DNA of 64,000 nt from Neocallimastix lanati (nom. inval.) (GCA_016946835.1 JACVTC010000027.1:437501-501500); one strand, 5' to 3'. Positions 1 to 14,510 are shown, counted from the stretch's first letter. Notes: generated from the letters alone by a model not told the origin. Numbers and translations are program-made.

Positions 1-1485
1 TATGCCTGTGTGTGTGGTCTTTTGTTCCTTTATATGGTTTTCCCTTACACTAAAGGCTCATGGTTTTTAAAAAAAACTAGGAAGGTTAAATAATTAGCTT
101 TCTCCGAAGGATAAAGTATTAGTAGACACCCAAAACGTTAAGGTAATTAAATTAAGATAAACAAAGAAATTTATATTAAAAAGAAATAGGATATCATAAA
201 TAAAGTATTTATTTATAAAAAAATCATGAAAAAAAAAATTATATAATTATTAAAATAGATCTACATTTAATATATATTTATATTGAATCTTTTATTTTTT
301 TTTTTTTAAGATGTTTATGTTTTAAATAGGATACGATAGAATTTATATTCTTCGTTTTTTATGAATATTTAAATATATAGTATATATATAATTTTTATAT
401 ATAAAACCATAATTTTAATATACATAAATAATTCTGATATTACATAATTTCAATATTGTACCTTCCATATTGTTTTTTTTTTTTAACTTTTATAGTTTTT
501 TTTTTTTATTAAATATTTTATAAATATAATTATATATTAATTGTTATTTGAAATTAAAAAAAAAGTTTTAAAGAATGGTTGATTTTAAACTTATGGTTAG
601 TTTGAAAAAAAATAATAATTATTTTTCATAGTAAGGAATAATTTTCACCTCAAAAGATTAGTATTGTGATTTCATCATATTATTTCAATTATAAACTTTT
701 TAAAATACATTAACATTTCTTTCTCTGAATAAATAGTTATTTAGTAGATATTACCTTTTCTTATGAAAAATATCATTTAAATAATTATTCTAATCACTTA
801 ATTTATAATTACGTAATATAGAATTACGTAATATAGTTTTATGCATGATTGCTATCTTTGTTTATTCTTTATTACAATGGAATTTTAAATCATTTTCTGT
901 TTCAAATGTTTAATAAATATCTTTAATAAACTTCTTCCTATCACCTAATAAATTTTGAATTGGTTACCCATGAGGGATATCATTTCTACCGACGTAAATT
1001 AATGGTTAATAAATATTTTTTTTTTCTTTTCCATAATTTAATAAAAATAAGTAATAAATCTATCTATCTATCTATATCTATATCTATATATAAATGAATT
1101 CCATTTCTATTATATCAGAAAGGACCAAATATAATATACAAATGAATAAATATAATTTGTTATACATAAATCATTTGCGTTTTTATAATTTTTAGTTATA
1201 AATGAGTTACTCTCTGATAGAGGAGAATAGAAATTTCTTTAAATGAATAAATATTTTTTTAATCACATAAAAAAAAAAAAAAAGTTCAAAAAATTAATAT
1301 TTTGTATTATAAAACATAAGCATTTATAGTTAACCATATATGTTTACACTAATATAATCAATAAAACAACATAAGCATATACATTCGCTAAATATCATAA
1401 CTATGCTATATATTAATAGAATTGAATAATTGAGTAGATAAGCTAAATCAAAATTGAATCATCATATTAAATTGGTCTCTTTTTA
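1..1485. other. gene-free AT-rich DNA
   Basis: No supported gene. It contains A/T homopolymers, a short TCTA/TATC microsatellite near 1060-1090, and slightly GC-richer scraps at the left edge and near 955-1010 that do not form an extended reading frame. Confidence 0.7.
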
Positions 1486-1554
1486 TCAATTTTTTTTTTT
1501 TTTTTCTAATTTGAATAATTTAGTTACATAAAACAAAAAAGTAAAATAATAAAA

Positions 1555-1618
1555 TGTAAAAAGTAAAAAGTAAAGAGTAAAAAAGAAAATTAATAAAACG
1601 GAAAATAATAAAAAGTAA

Positions 1619-1649
<31 letters not shown>

Positions 1650-1845
1650 AGGAAAATAATAAAGAGTAAAAAGCAAAAAAAAGAAAATAATAAAAAGCAA
1701 AAAGTAAGAAGGAAAAAGTAAAAAAGAAAAATAATAACAAGTAAAAAGTACAAAGTACAAAGTAAAAAGTAAAAAGTAAAAAGTAAAAAGTAAAAAGTAA
1801 AGAGTAAAGAGTAAAGAGTAAAAAGTAAAATAATAAAAAAGCAGA
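1555..1845. repeat. heptamer array, AAAAAGT type
   Basis: Imperfect tandem array with period 7 (AAAAAGT, with AAAGAGT and ACAAAGT variants). It is cleanest at about 1741-1830. Long open frames on the minus strand here come only from the absence of stops in the repeat, so no protein is called. Confidence 0.85.
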
Positions 1846-1904
1846 AAAAGCAAATTAATATAATAAAATAATTAAATAGTGGGGAACTATAAAATAATAA
1901 AGTA

Positions 1905-2185
1905 TTAATAAAAATAAAATAAAATAAAATAAAATAAATAAATAGTAGAATATGAATATAGAGCACAGATTGAATAAAATAAAATAAAATAAAATAAAAT
2001 AAAATAAAATAAATAGTAGAATATGAATATAAAGCACAGATTGAATAAAATAAATAGTAGAATATGAATATAAAGTACAGATTGAATAAAACAAAATAAA
2101 ATTAAATAAAATAAAATAAATAAAAATAAAATAAAAAATAAATAGTTGAATTTAAATATAAAGTGCAGATTGAATAAAATAAAGT
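1905..2185. repeat. minisatellite, about 40-bp core plus AAAAT spacer
   Basis: Four copies of a roughly 40-bp core (it contains TAGTAGAATATGAATATA and ACAGATTGAATAAAAT) separated by variable AAAAT pentamer runs. The same core occurs in the opposite orientation at about 24.46-24.76 kb. Confidence 0.85.
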
Positions 2186-3128
2186 GATACCACTTTTTCA
2201 CAAAACCATAGAAAAGAAAAAAAAAATTTTTTTTTTTTTTTTTTTTTTTTGATCTCTTTCAAATTTATTCTCTAGGTCATAAATTATTGTCATTTTTTTT
2301 TTTTTTTTTTTGCCTAGACAAATCAGTGATTCAACTAAATTTTTAAAATAATGATTAAATATTAATAATAAATAATGAATAATTAAATAGTAAAATAAAA
2401 ATAATAAATCGTAAATGAAGAGTAATAGTATAATTAATCATTAATCGAAAATTATAATTATTTATTAATAATTATTTATTAATAATTAGTAATATGAATT
2501 AGTAATTAGTAATTAATAATGACTAATTAATAATTATAATTAAATAGTTATTAAAAACTAATAAATGTTATTCTTTAATTTTTAATCAAGGTACTACAAT
2601 ATAATATATAATTTATTTATTTGAAATAATATAATAATGTAATATTTGTATTATTGTACATATTTTGGGTATTCATATAAATGCTTTTTTTCAATTTAAA
2701 AACAACATAATTTATTTTTATTTATTTTATTTTATTTTTTATTTTATCTTATTTTTAAAATAACATAATATATTTAATATTATTAATTTTTTTTATTACT
2801 TTTTTTATTTTTATTATTTATTTTTATTATTTTTTTTACATAAATAATTAGGAGTGATATATTAATTAAATTATAAAATTAAAAATCATTAAAATATCCT
2901 TATTGTTTTTAAGCATAGGTTAAAGGGGTAAAGAACATGCCAAAAATGAATTTTTATATATGCCGTTATTAAAAATTATTATTTTCAATTAATAATAAAA
3001 AAAAAATTTTTTTTTATTAGGATAATTATTACGGAAAATTTCTTACAAAAAAAAATATTACAAATATAAAAATTAATATAAATTAGTTTATTATTGGAGA
3101 AGCCATTCATCAAAACAAAAATAATAAT

Positions 3129-3288
3129 AACTTCTAAATTTGGCAAATATTTGATTATTATTATTATTATTTTTTTTGATTAATTTCTATAATATTAAAG
3201 TTGAATAATTAAAATTTAATTATTAAAATTTTAAATAAGAAATTGAAAAAAAAAAATTATAATAAAATATTTGCCAAATTTAGAAGTT
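3129..3288. mobile_element. MITE-like foldback element
   Basis: A perfect 24-bp inverted repeat lies at 3129-3152 and 3265-3288; the left arm reads AACTTCTAAATTTGGCAAAT and onward. Imperfect complementarity continues inward through ATT/TTT runs and a TTTCTATAAT-like block, so most of the 160 bp could fold into one hairpin. There is no coding capacity. The flanks are AAT/ATT-rich, so a target-site duplication cannot be distinguished. A MITE origin is inference from structure alone. Confidence 0.45.
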
Positions 3289-5944
3289 ATAATTATTATT
3301 ATTATTATTATTGTTGTTTTTTAAAAAAAGTTATAAAATTTAATCTAATACAATAGAATTAATAATGTATTTATTTATTTATTTTTTTTATAAGATGAAT
3401 ACCTTTTTATTTATTTATTCATTTTAATAATAATATATACGTTAGTTTTATAATAAATAAGTTGGATTGAATTTTTTTATTTAGAAGTAATAAATAGATA
3501 AAAAAAAATAAAATATTCATTATTTTAATTTTAATAAAATAATGAATATAATAATATAAATATAAATAATTGTTTATAATAATAGACTATTATTAATCCA
3601 TATATAACTAAAATTTTTTAATTTCAAAAAAAAGCATATGTATTTATAAATAAGTAATAATTATTAATATGTTTCTATTTTGTTTTTTTTTTTAAAATTC
3701 ATGAAGAGCCTTTTTTTTTTTTTTTTTAAAAAAAAAATTTTGCCTATTTAAAAAATCAAAAAAAAAAAAAAAATTAACAAAATAAGAAATTTTTTATCCT
3801 TTTTTTATTATTTTTTTATTATTTTTTTATTATTTTATTATTTGATATAATAATATTGAACTTTAATTTATTTATTTCATCATAAATTTGTGTAACCTTA
3901 AAATATAAAACATTTTTATTTTAAAAAATTACAAATAAATTTAATTTTTAATAATTTTCAATTTTATCAAAAAAAGTAAAAAAAAAAAAATTAAAAAATA
4001 AAAAATAAAAGAATGATAAAATTGCTTTTCCCTTTATACGTTAATTATGTAATCATTATCAATAAATATTATAATATTATATTAATGGTATATAAAAATA
4101 TATATAAATAATATTATTTAATTTATAAAGTTTAATACTATACAATAAAAATTTAAATTTATTAATTTATTTTTAACGATTTAATTTTTTTTTTAAATAT
4201 ATTTTTTTTTTATTTATTTGCTTATATATTATATATATAAATATATATATATATAAAAAGAGAATTTATTTTTTTTAATAGTTTTGCTTATATATTTTAA
4301 AAAAGGCTTCTTATTTATATTATATACTATTATATTATATTATATACTATTATATTATATTATATAATTTTATATTTAATTCATTTTAATTATTTTATTA
4401 TTATTGAATAATAATAATTATTTTCATTTAAGAAATTAATTAGGAAGCTTCTGAAAATACAAATTTTATTAAAAATAAAAAATTATTTTTTAGAAAATCT
4501 TTTTTACTACTTTTAAAAAAAAAAAGTTTTTTAATTGTTATATAAAATTAATAATAATAATAATATATATATGATGGTGATAAAAATGATTAATAATTAC
4601 TAATTACTAATTACTAATTAATTATTAATAATTAAATACAAAATTATTTTTTTTTTATATATTATATATATTATAAGTATTTATATAGAATAAATACTTT
4701 TCAGTTGAAAATATCTAAAAATAATAATATGCAATTGACTTTTATTTATTTAGGTATACTAAAAAATAATAAAATTATTTTGTAAAATGTATAATTTTTT
4801 ATTACAATTTTTTTATTTTTATTTTTTATTTTTTATTTTTTATTTTTTATTTTTTATTTTTTATTTTTTTATTTTTTATTTTTTATTTTTATTTTTATTT
4901 TGTAAATTTTTAATTGTAATTTTTTAATGTAAATTAGTTTCTATATATAAAAATATAAATTATCTCTATAATAAGTTATTATTATTTATTAACCGAAATG
5001 TTAAATAATTATCATGATGATTATAGTAATCATTGTAAATATTATAATTCATAATTTTATTAATATTATTATTATTAATTACTAATTATTTATTTTATTA
5101 TAATTACTATTATTTATACATTTATTATTATCATTATTATTTTTTTTTATTCTTTATTAGTATAAGTATTAAACATAATTGTTTATTATATAAATAATGA
5201 ATAATGAATTTTATCCACTTTAATGAAAAATAATACATCAAAATTTAATGATGCAATTACTTTTCCAATATTTATTGTATATATATATTTTCTTTTTTTT
5301 TTTCATTCAAAATAAAGTGAAAAAATATTTGAAAACTAATAATTCTTAATAAAATTAATATTAAATTTTAATATTTCCCCTCTCTCTCTCTTTTTTTTTT
5401 TTTTTTTAATTTTTTTTTTAATTTTTTTTTTATTTTTTTTTTTCTGAATCTTGTTTCATTTAAATTATCATTTTATTAAATTTAATATTTTTTTTTATAT
5501 ATATTTCAATAATTTACAATAATTGTTTATTAATTCATTCATTCATTCATTTATTTTATTATTATTTTTTTTTTATCTTTAATTGTAAATTTTTTTGAGT
5601 ATTTTCAATGATATCTAATCAATTAATTCTATTAATTTTTTATTATCTTTATTGATGTAATACTATCAAAAGTAATTTTTATATTTCAAAATTAAAACCT
5701 ATTTCATGTCTAAAATAAATATTTTTTTTTTAAAAAAAAAGATTTATTTTAAATAATTAAAATGATGTATTACATTTTAATAATTATTAAATTTTCGTTA
5801 ATATTGTTAAATTATTGTTAAAATGTAATGTATATCAGTTTGAAATTAATTATTAATTATCCTTTTTTTTTTTTTTTTTTTTTTTTGTATTTTACTATTA
5901 TTATAATTTTTTTTTATTATTTCTTTTATCAATCTAATTTTAAA

Positions 5945-6120
<176 letters not shown>

Positions 6121-8548
6121 TTTTTTTTTTTTTTTTTTTTATTTTATTTTTTTTTTCGGTAAAACTTTTTTTTTTTTTTTAATTAAGATGGCTTATTGTA
6201 GGCTAATGAATAAAAATTTAATATATTTTAATTTAATATAATTAATTTTTTTATTTATTTTTTTAATAATTAATATCACCGAAAATAATTAAAAATAAAT
6301 TAAAATAGTTTTGAAAATTTAAAATATTAAAAAATTGAAAAACTAAATTTAACCGTGAAGGCAGTATATTTCATATTTTATATTTATTATAATATATATA
6401 ATATTTAGTAATACTTTTTATCATTAAAAAATTAAATTTATATAATTAAAATAAAAATTGATAATAATTATAAAATATGTAATAATAATAATAATAAAAA
6501 AAAAAGAATACTTGTTATACTAAATAAAAATATTATAGATAAAAAAAAAATGAATATAATAAAATATTTGTATATTCATTAATGATTATTATATCCAAAT
6601 ATTTAAATATTCATTTTTTTTTTAATTTTTATTATTTTTATTATTTATATTATTTTATATATTTAAATTTATTTATTTTATATATTATATATTACTATGT
6701 AAAAATTATAATTTAATTCTATTCATTTTTTTTCTGTTATTTTTGTTTTTTTTTTTCTGTTATTTTTATTTTATTTTATTTTATTTTATTTTATTTATTT
6801 TTTTATATTAATATATTTTATAATTTAAATATTATTATCTATTATTTTTATGAATATAAAAAAAGTATTAAATAAATTAAGTAGTAGAATTTAATTTATT
6901 TTACATTAAGAATTAATTAATTTTGATAAGAATTAAATAAAAATATTATTATTATTTAATATTAAAAAAAAAAAAAAAAAAAAACATTTTGTTTCCCCCT
7001 TTTTTTTTTTTTTTTTTTTTAATTATTATTATTTAATAATTAAAATATTATATAAATAATATAAAAGAAATTGAAATATTATGTAAGCAGTATATTTAAA
7101 AAAATTAAATATAGAATAGTTTCTTATTATATATCAATAATAATAAATATAGTATATTGAATTGCCTTTTCATTTCATTTTTATTTCATCGATTATAATA
7201 TAGTATTATAATAAAATTCCTATAAAATTTTTTTTTAAAATAAAAAGTATTTTATAAATCAATAACAAAATTAAAGGTGAATAAAAATAATTTATTATAA
7301 TCATTTTATATTTAATTTTAAATAAAATTTATTAAGTATTAGAGTTTTTTTTTTTAAAAAAAGTTTTTCATTTATTATACAGATTCTTAATTTTTTTTTT
7401 TATTTTATTATATTATATATACATTTATTTTAAAGTGGTTAGTGGTTATTAAATTTTATTTTATAATGACATATATAAAATGATATAAATAATTAAAGAT
7501 TACAGATAAAAAAAATTATTATTATTATTAAGCGGATATGACGTTTTTATTTATTTATTTTAGTTGATCAATTTAATATTGTATTATAATACTTTAATAT
7601 ATTTCATGCAATGTAACTTTGAGATTTATAATTTAACTATAATTTTATTTCTTAATAAAATTACTTTATGAGATCAGTTATTGAATTATTCTTTTTTTAA
7701 ATTCCTCTATTTTTGGTATACATTAATATTAAATACTATTTATTTTATTTTATATATAATTTAAAATTAATTATAGTAATTATTACTTTATTTTATTTTA
7801 TAATAATTAATATATAATTCTGTATTATTATAATAATTGTAAATATTATACAAAACTTTCTTTATTATATTTTAATTTTATACTAAGTATTAATTATAAT
7901 ATTTAGAAATATCTAAATATATTTTTAATTATTGGTTGCTTTTCATTAAAACTTATTTCAATAAATATAAATAAAATTTTAACAGCTGGATGGATAAGAT
8001 TACGGATATAAAATAAAATAAAAAATATGTAATTTTTTTTTTTTTTTTTTAAATTAAATTTGGTTTCTTTTTAATAAAAATAAATCTTCAATAATATATA
8101 ATATATGGGGATTATTGAGATAAATATACTAAAATATATACATTATTATATGAAAGTGATATAAATATATGTAATTACATTTATTAAAATATATAAATAT
8201 TTTCAAAAATTATAAAATAAAATTATTATTATTATATATTTAATTCATATTCATTATCCATTATTATTGCTTAATTATTATTTATAATAATAATTAAATT
8301 ATAATTTATTTAATATAATTATTATATGTGTATTATAATTAAATTATTAAGGATGTGGTTAAACTTTTTTAAACTTTAATAAATATAAAAATAATTATAA
8401 AATAAAATTAAACAAATAAAATCAATAATAATTAAATAAATTCAATTATAAAACTATAATTTTAAATATTTCGTAATATATTAAGTATCTATTACTATAT
8501 ATTGTATTTGAAAATTTAATACATTTTATTTATATAAATGATATGTAA

Positions 8549-8582
<34 letters not shown>

Positions 8583-8615
8583 AAATCTTATATAAAAATA
8601 AAGATTGTTTCTTTC

Positions 8616-8646
<31 letters not shown>

Positions 8647-9797
8647 TTTTAAAAAAATCTTTTTTTTTTTCTTTTTATATTATTATTTTAAATTTTAAAA
8701 TTTTTACATTAAAAAATTTTTTTTTCGTTAAATATTTATATTATATTAAAAATTTTAATGAAATAAAAATGAAATAATTGCTTCTTAATTTATAAAGCAA
8801 AAAAGTAATAGTAATAAAATTTTTCAACTTATCAAAAGACTGAAATAGTAACATAGTATAATACAGAAAAAACAATGCATAATTCATTTTAATATTAACA
8901 ATTTAAAAGAAATATTTATAGTATTAATTTTTAATAAATATTTATTAAATTCTAATATATTATATATATATATATATTTATTAGTAAATTTTAACAGACT
9001 AATATAAATTCAAGAGAACCGAAAGTTGGATAAAAAAAAAAAGGTTAATATTCAAAATAATTATACTTTTTATTATTAATATTACTTATGGAGAATGTTT
9101 TAAAAGTTTATTTAAAAAATTAATTTAATACACAATATATAATTGCATATATCATAGGTTTAATAATTGATGTTGTATAATATATAAAATGAAATAAAAA
9201 TTACATTAAAGATCATAATAACTGAACAATAATTTAACTAACTATTATATTTATATATATATTTATTTTTTCATAATAGAATTTATATATTTAATTTTTC
9301 TTTTTCTTTTTCATTTATGTCTTTCACTTTTTTTTTCAACTAGACATAAAATTTATTCAATATACACTATATTTAACAAATAATCAGTAATCTTTTTACA
9401 TAATAAAAATAACATAATAAAAATAAATTAAGACAAAACAATACATAATATCAAATATACCATTCTAAATAACAGAGAACGTTTTAAAATTATTGATTTT
9501 TGATTTATATAAAAATTTTTTATTGTAAATATATATATCAAATCAAAGAAAAACCATATAAAAAAAAAAAAAACATTTTAAATACTTGTATATATGGAAA
9601 AGTAATAATAATATTAATATAATAGGAATTATAATATTAACATATATATCTAGTTTTAAACTTTAATCTATTATTAAGTATTCTTATTACAAGAAAAATA
9701 TACAAAAAAAAATAATTAAATAGAAACCAATAACAACAACAACTAAAAAAAAAAAAAAAAAAAAAATAGAAATATATATATTAATTATATAATAATA

Positions 9798-10496
9798 ATG
9801 AAAATATCAGAAATTGATCCAACAGAAGTAGATACTTTTCAAAATAAACAATTAATAACAGAAATGAATGAGAATAATATCAATGAAAATAATGTTCAAA
9901 GTAATCCTGCTCTTAAAAATTATTCCGAAGTTTTACTTGCCCCAGAAAATAATACTTCTTCTTCTAATATGAATTTAAATACTCCAATACTTACACAACC
10001 ACAAGCATCCCCTTCTCATTCTCCAAGTGCACAACCTACTACTACATTCGAACAAACTTATATTTCATCATTTACTAATGTAAATCCTACTAGAAATATA
10101 TGGATTAAACGTTCTACAGATGAAGATGCTACAAAAATACCTTTCTCTGGTGAAGATGTTCATGATCTTAAAGTTAGTATACTGCAATTCTTTGGACCAT
10201 CTTTCATTGGATCATCAGCAGAATTAGGATCAGTAACCGTTTGGAAGGGCGGTAAAAAATTATTACCTGGTCAAGTGATTGACTCAGACCTTTTACAAGG
10301 TGTCACATGTGAGTCTCCTCTTCTCTTGAAAAATACTCATGGTCAAACTAGCAATTCACCTACAGATAATCCTACTTCAGAACTTTTAGATTTTGAAGCC
10401 AATAAAGCCATAAATTTAGAGTCTAATAATGAAAATTCATTGATTAAACAAGGAAAGGAATCAAAAAAATCCAAAGTGAATAGTATCACCATAAAT

Positions 10497-10583
<87 letters not shown>

Positions 10584-12918
10584 TAATATATTAAAACAAT
10601 CGTCTTAACAAAATTTTAATATTTTTAATTCTCTTTCTCTTCATATTTCTTTTAATATATTAACAGTTAATAATTTAGCATTAAACAATATGGGCATTTC
10701 AAACATCAATGGAATGAGTAATATAAATCTTTTAAATCAATTGGCCGGTGGAAATGGTGGAAATCCTAACCCAGGAACTATTCGTCAATTGAATAACTTA
10801 AATAATTTAGCTCAATTAAATCAACTTGGTGGTATTAATGGCTTAAGCCACTTGAATGTGACCACTAGCAATGCCAGTACATCCATACAATCTATTAGTA
10901 CCTTAGCTCCATTAAATAATACACTAGTTAACTTTAATTCTATTCAAGCTACGGCTGCTTCTTTAAATCCTAGTACTAGTTCTCCATTAAATACAACTCT
11001 TGGTATGAATAATATTATAAATGGATTGGTATCCTTACAAAGTTTAAATAATGCTAGAAGTCTAACCACCACCTCCACCTTCAATGATAGCATTACTATT
11101 CCTACCAGTAATAATACTAATAAAATAAATACTAATGTTCCTTTAGCTACGGTTGCTAGTAATAATTCTATTCCTTCTTTACAGGATCCTATTCAAAGTC
11201 AAAGTCGAAGCCCAACTCCAGCTCCAAATCCAAATCCAAATCCAAATCCAAATCCAAATCCAAATCCAAATAATAATACCAATAGTATTCTTAATGGTAA
11301 TACAAAAGTGGAGAGTCCTGCACCGGACGATCAAAATAATTCTCAACATAGTGATAATGAAGAACCTTTAGATCCTGAGGAACAATTAAATGCCATATAC
11401 CCTCCATTCTTAGATATTCCAAAAGAAATTGAAGATGCTGTTCATCGTAATACCAATCGTGGCTGGAGACTAATTACCATTATTGATACCAATGATATAC
11501 CAAAATTCTTTGAAGATCAACCTCAGGATTGGCGTGTTCAACGTTCTGCGACTGATCGGTATCCTGGCTATTTAATTATTAACTACATTGGGGGTTTAGA
11601 AGGGGAAAGAAATAATATGCCATCTAAAGCCCTTAACCTTACTTGGTCCCCAGAAACCAATGATCCAACCAGCAAAATGTACCGTAAATCTAAGGATTTA
11701 ATCGATAAACAAAGTATGATGTATGGATCTCGATTCTTTTGTAAAGGCTATCCTTGGTGTCCATCCATTGTTTCATCCTTAAATTCAGTAGATGCTGAAA
11801 CCACCGAAATCTCCAGTAAAAATGGTAAGAAATTGGCTAAAAAATTAAAAACCTCCTTAACTCAATCCGCCTCTGTGAATACTTCTTCTCCTCCTCCAGA
11901 AGGTGTAGGTCTCTTCCGAAATAGTAATGGCGGTCTTCTTTTAGATGGCCAAAGCAATAGTATGAAGAGAAATTTTGATTGTATGCGACTTGGTGGACGT
12001 AGTCGTTCTATGATGAGTGATGATGGTAAAAACGATAGTAGTTCCCAAAATCAACGTTCTTCTCTCAAGGTATCTTGTAATGCTACACTTAAAATTGAAA
12101 TCTATGCAAGTAATTTGAAAAAAGCGGCCATATACGGTAAAAACTTACATGGCATTTTAGGACCAATTTCAGAATTTAGACCCTCTGACCGTATTATGAG
12201 TGAAGCCTGCCGTGCTGCTCTTAGTAAAGATATTACTTATACCCGCTTTTTAAGACAAGCAGAAGCGATGGCCATTAAATATAATATACCAAAACATAGA
12301 ATTCCTAATCGTACACAAATTCGTACCTTCTTCGAACGTTCCAGAAGAGGTAACCGTTTATCAGGCTATGCCTCTAATTCAGAATCCCCTTCAACCACGA
12401 ATGCCCCACTCACGGCAAGTAATACTAGTCGTACCTTATTAAATAGTAGCCTCGTTTCAAATATTCGTGCGATCTCCCTTCTCAATCAACAACGTACTTC
12501 ACGTCCAACCCCTTCATCAACTCAAGACACCTCCAATTATTCTTCTATAGCGACGGCTACCATACCCACCACGACTAATCCAAATCATATACAAGTACCT
12601 AGTCATTCTCCACGTCTTTCACTATCGACCTATCAAGCTACTACCCTACCGTCTACAAGCTTAATCGAAAGTGTAGACAACGTCAATGTAGATATGTATA
12701 ATAATAATGATTTAGGTATTATAAAAATTACTCCCAATTTTAATTCTACTATGGATTCTATTGGATTTAATGGTGGTCTTTCAGGAATTACTGCTTCCAT
12801 TGCTAATGATTTAACAACGGGAATTAATACAAGTATATTTACCCATACCAATCCTACCAATTCTCCAAATACCAATAATAATAATACTAATTTCCATTCT
12901 ACTCTATTTAGTTCCTAA
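9798..12918 (+). CDS. Asn-rich protein of unknown function, two exons
   Basis: I do not recognise this gene. Exon 1 is 9798-10500 and exon 2 is 10667-12918. The intron runs GTAATA...ACAG and joins in phase 1 to make a Val codon, giving 984 residues. Residues about 101-178 look like a ubiquitin-like fold: a hydrophobic/basic strand pattern, then GGKKLLPGQV and SPLLLK. An Asn/Ser-rich linker contains a PN dipeptide repeat of about nine units (11223-11270). A conserved-looking block covers residues about 470-800. It includes FFCKGYPWCPS, then after about 100 low-complexity residues SCNATLKIEIY and a nearby LHG, then a basic helical stretch ending RTFFERSRRG. The Cys/Cys...Cys...His order resembles FLYWCH/FAR1/WRKY-GCM1 zinc folds, but this is weak inference. 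A nuclear regulator is plausible and unproven. The start is the first ATG of a long open frame after an A-rich leader. It ends at TAA before poly-A-like DNA. Confidence 0.85.
10501..10666 (+). other. intron whose donor abuts an AAT microsatellite
   Basis: The 166-bp intron starts GTAATAAT and runs straight into about 28 AAT units, ending TTAACAG. Both flanking exons are in phase only if it is removed. Unspliced RNA would read the AAT array in frame as poly-Asn and stop at TAA, giving a 262-residue product. Confidence 0.8.
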
Positions 12919-13468
12919 AAAAAAAAAAAAAAAAAAAAAAAATAATAAGTTAATAGCAACAATAATAACAACAAAATTAATTTGATTAATTATTTGTTAT
13001 AATTTTTTTTTTTTTGTTATTTTTAAGTTTTCTTAAAGTTTTTCATATGAATATTATCATTTTTTTTTATTCTTTAATTCTATTCATCGTAATTATTAAT
13101 AACATATTTTTTTTTTAACGTCAACTATTTATATTTATATATATTTATTATAATATTTATATATATATTCTTTTTTTGTCTTTTTTACTTTTTTAATTTA
13201 TAATTCATTAATTTATTATTATTTTTCCCCTTAAAATATATAATATAGCTTATATAATATTTTTTTATATTAATTTTATTAATAATAATAAATAGATATC
13301 CACAAAAATTTTTTATTTATTATATATAAATGTAATACAATTCATATTTAAAATTTATTTAAAAAAGATTTTTTTTTTTTCTATTCTATTTTTTATTTTT
13401 ATTTCTGCCTTTTATATTATTTTTATAATAATAATATTTATTTTATTTTGCATTATAATTTAATTTTT

Positions 13469-13500
<32 letters not shown>

Positions 13501-13789
13501 GAACTTTACAATAAATTAATAAAATAAAAATAAAAATAATAAAAATTTACAATTTAAAAATTAAAAACAAAAAAAATTTTTAACTGTAAATATTAAAATA
13601 TTATATATATATATATATATTTTTTTTTTTTTATTTAATTTATTTTTAAAAGGTATATATGAATTATTTTATTTATATATTTAAATATTATATCAAATTT
13701 CTAATTATATATAATTATATATATAATTAAAATTATTATTGTTAATTTTTATATTTCATTTATTTATATTCAACTATCCTCTTTTTTTA

Positions 13790-13823
<34 letters not shown>

Positions 13824-13900
13824 CTTTCAAAATAATAAAATAAAATTTTAATAATTATTTTAAAAATGAACACTGTATGCATATATATATATATATATAG
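12919..13900. other. gene-free AT-rich spacer
   Basis: 3' flank of the preceding gene: poly-A, poly-T and AT dinucleotide runs. I see no coding sequence, and no terminator motif can be picked out of this composition. Confidence 0.65.
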
Positions 13901-14280
13901 GGGTGCTAAGTCATACAGCAGCTTACATAGAGTCAATTTTGAATCGTATCACTGAAATTCATTTAGATTCTTCTAAACCATCAGTATCAATAGAAACCGA
14001 TAACTTTTAAAAAGTATAATTTTTAATATAACCAATCCCTGTCTTTCTTGAAAATAAAGTAAATTTTTTTTTTTTTTTTTTTTTTTTCACAAACCTTAAA
14101 TTTATCTATATTGGGTGTAAATTCTTATTCAGTATAATTACCATAAAAACCAGAAATTAATTCATTAGCTTTCTGTTAAAGTTTCACTATCACCACATAA
14201 AAAAAAAAAAAAAAAAAAAACCAAATGAACTAAAACCTACAGAATTAACAATAATTTTATGAAATTATTAGTACCTGAAA
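13901..14280 (+). pseudogene. coding-like remnant, possibly a LAMTOR5-type exon
   Basis: After a TATATAG splice-acceptor-like sequence, a frame of about 37 codons (about 13902-14010) reads GVLSHTAAYIESILNRITEI, then PSVSIETDN, and then hits TAA. The order GxL...A.YI.SI..R, then P.V.IE.DN, resembles the middle of Ragulator subunit LAMTOR5 (HBXIP, roadblock fold). No first or last exon was found, and a homopolymer T indel could explain the stop. The opposite strand and the following 200 bp also read partly open with TAA/TGA interruptions, so a decayed repeat is equally possible. The assignment is tentative. Confidence 0.25.
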
Positions 14281-14479
14281 AAAAAAAAAAAAAAAAAAAA
14301 GATTATTATTATTTCATAAATTTTTATAATAATAAAGTTTTTAATTAATTTAATTTATATATTTATTTTATTTTTTTTCCGATAAAAATTTTCCGTTGTG
14401 GAATAAAAATTATTTTTTTTTATATAGATAAAGAAATTAATTTTATATATACATATACATAAAAATAAATTAAAATTCA

Positions 14480-14510
<31 letters not shown>

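Noticed and set aside
955-1012. FLYWCH-like fragment (HEGYHFYRRK) on the plus strand
   Set aside because: Only about 20 codons are open and there is no Cys/His context; too short to support.
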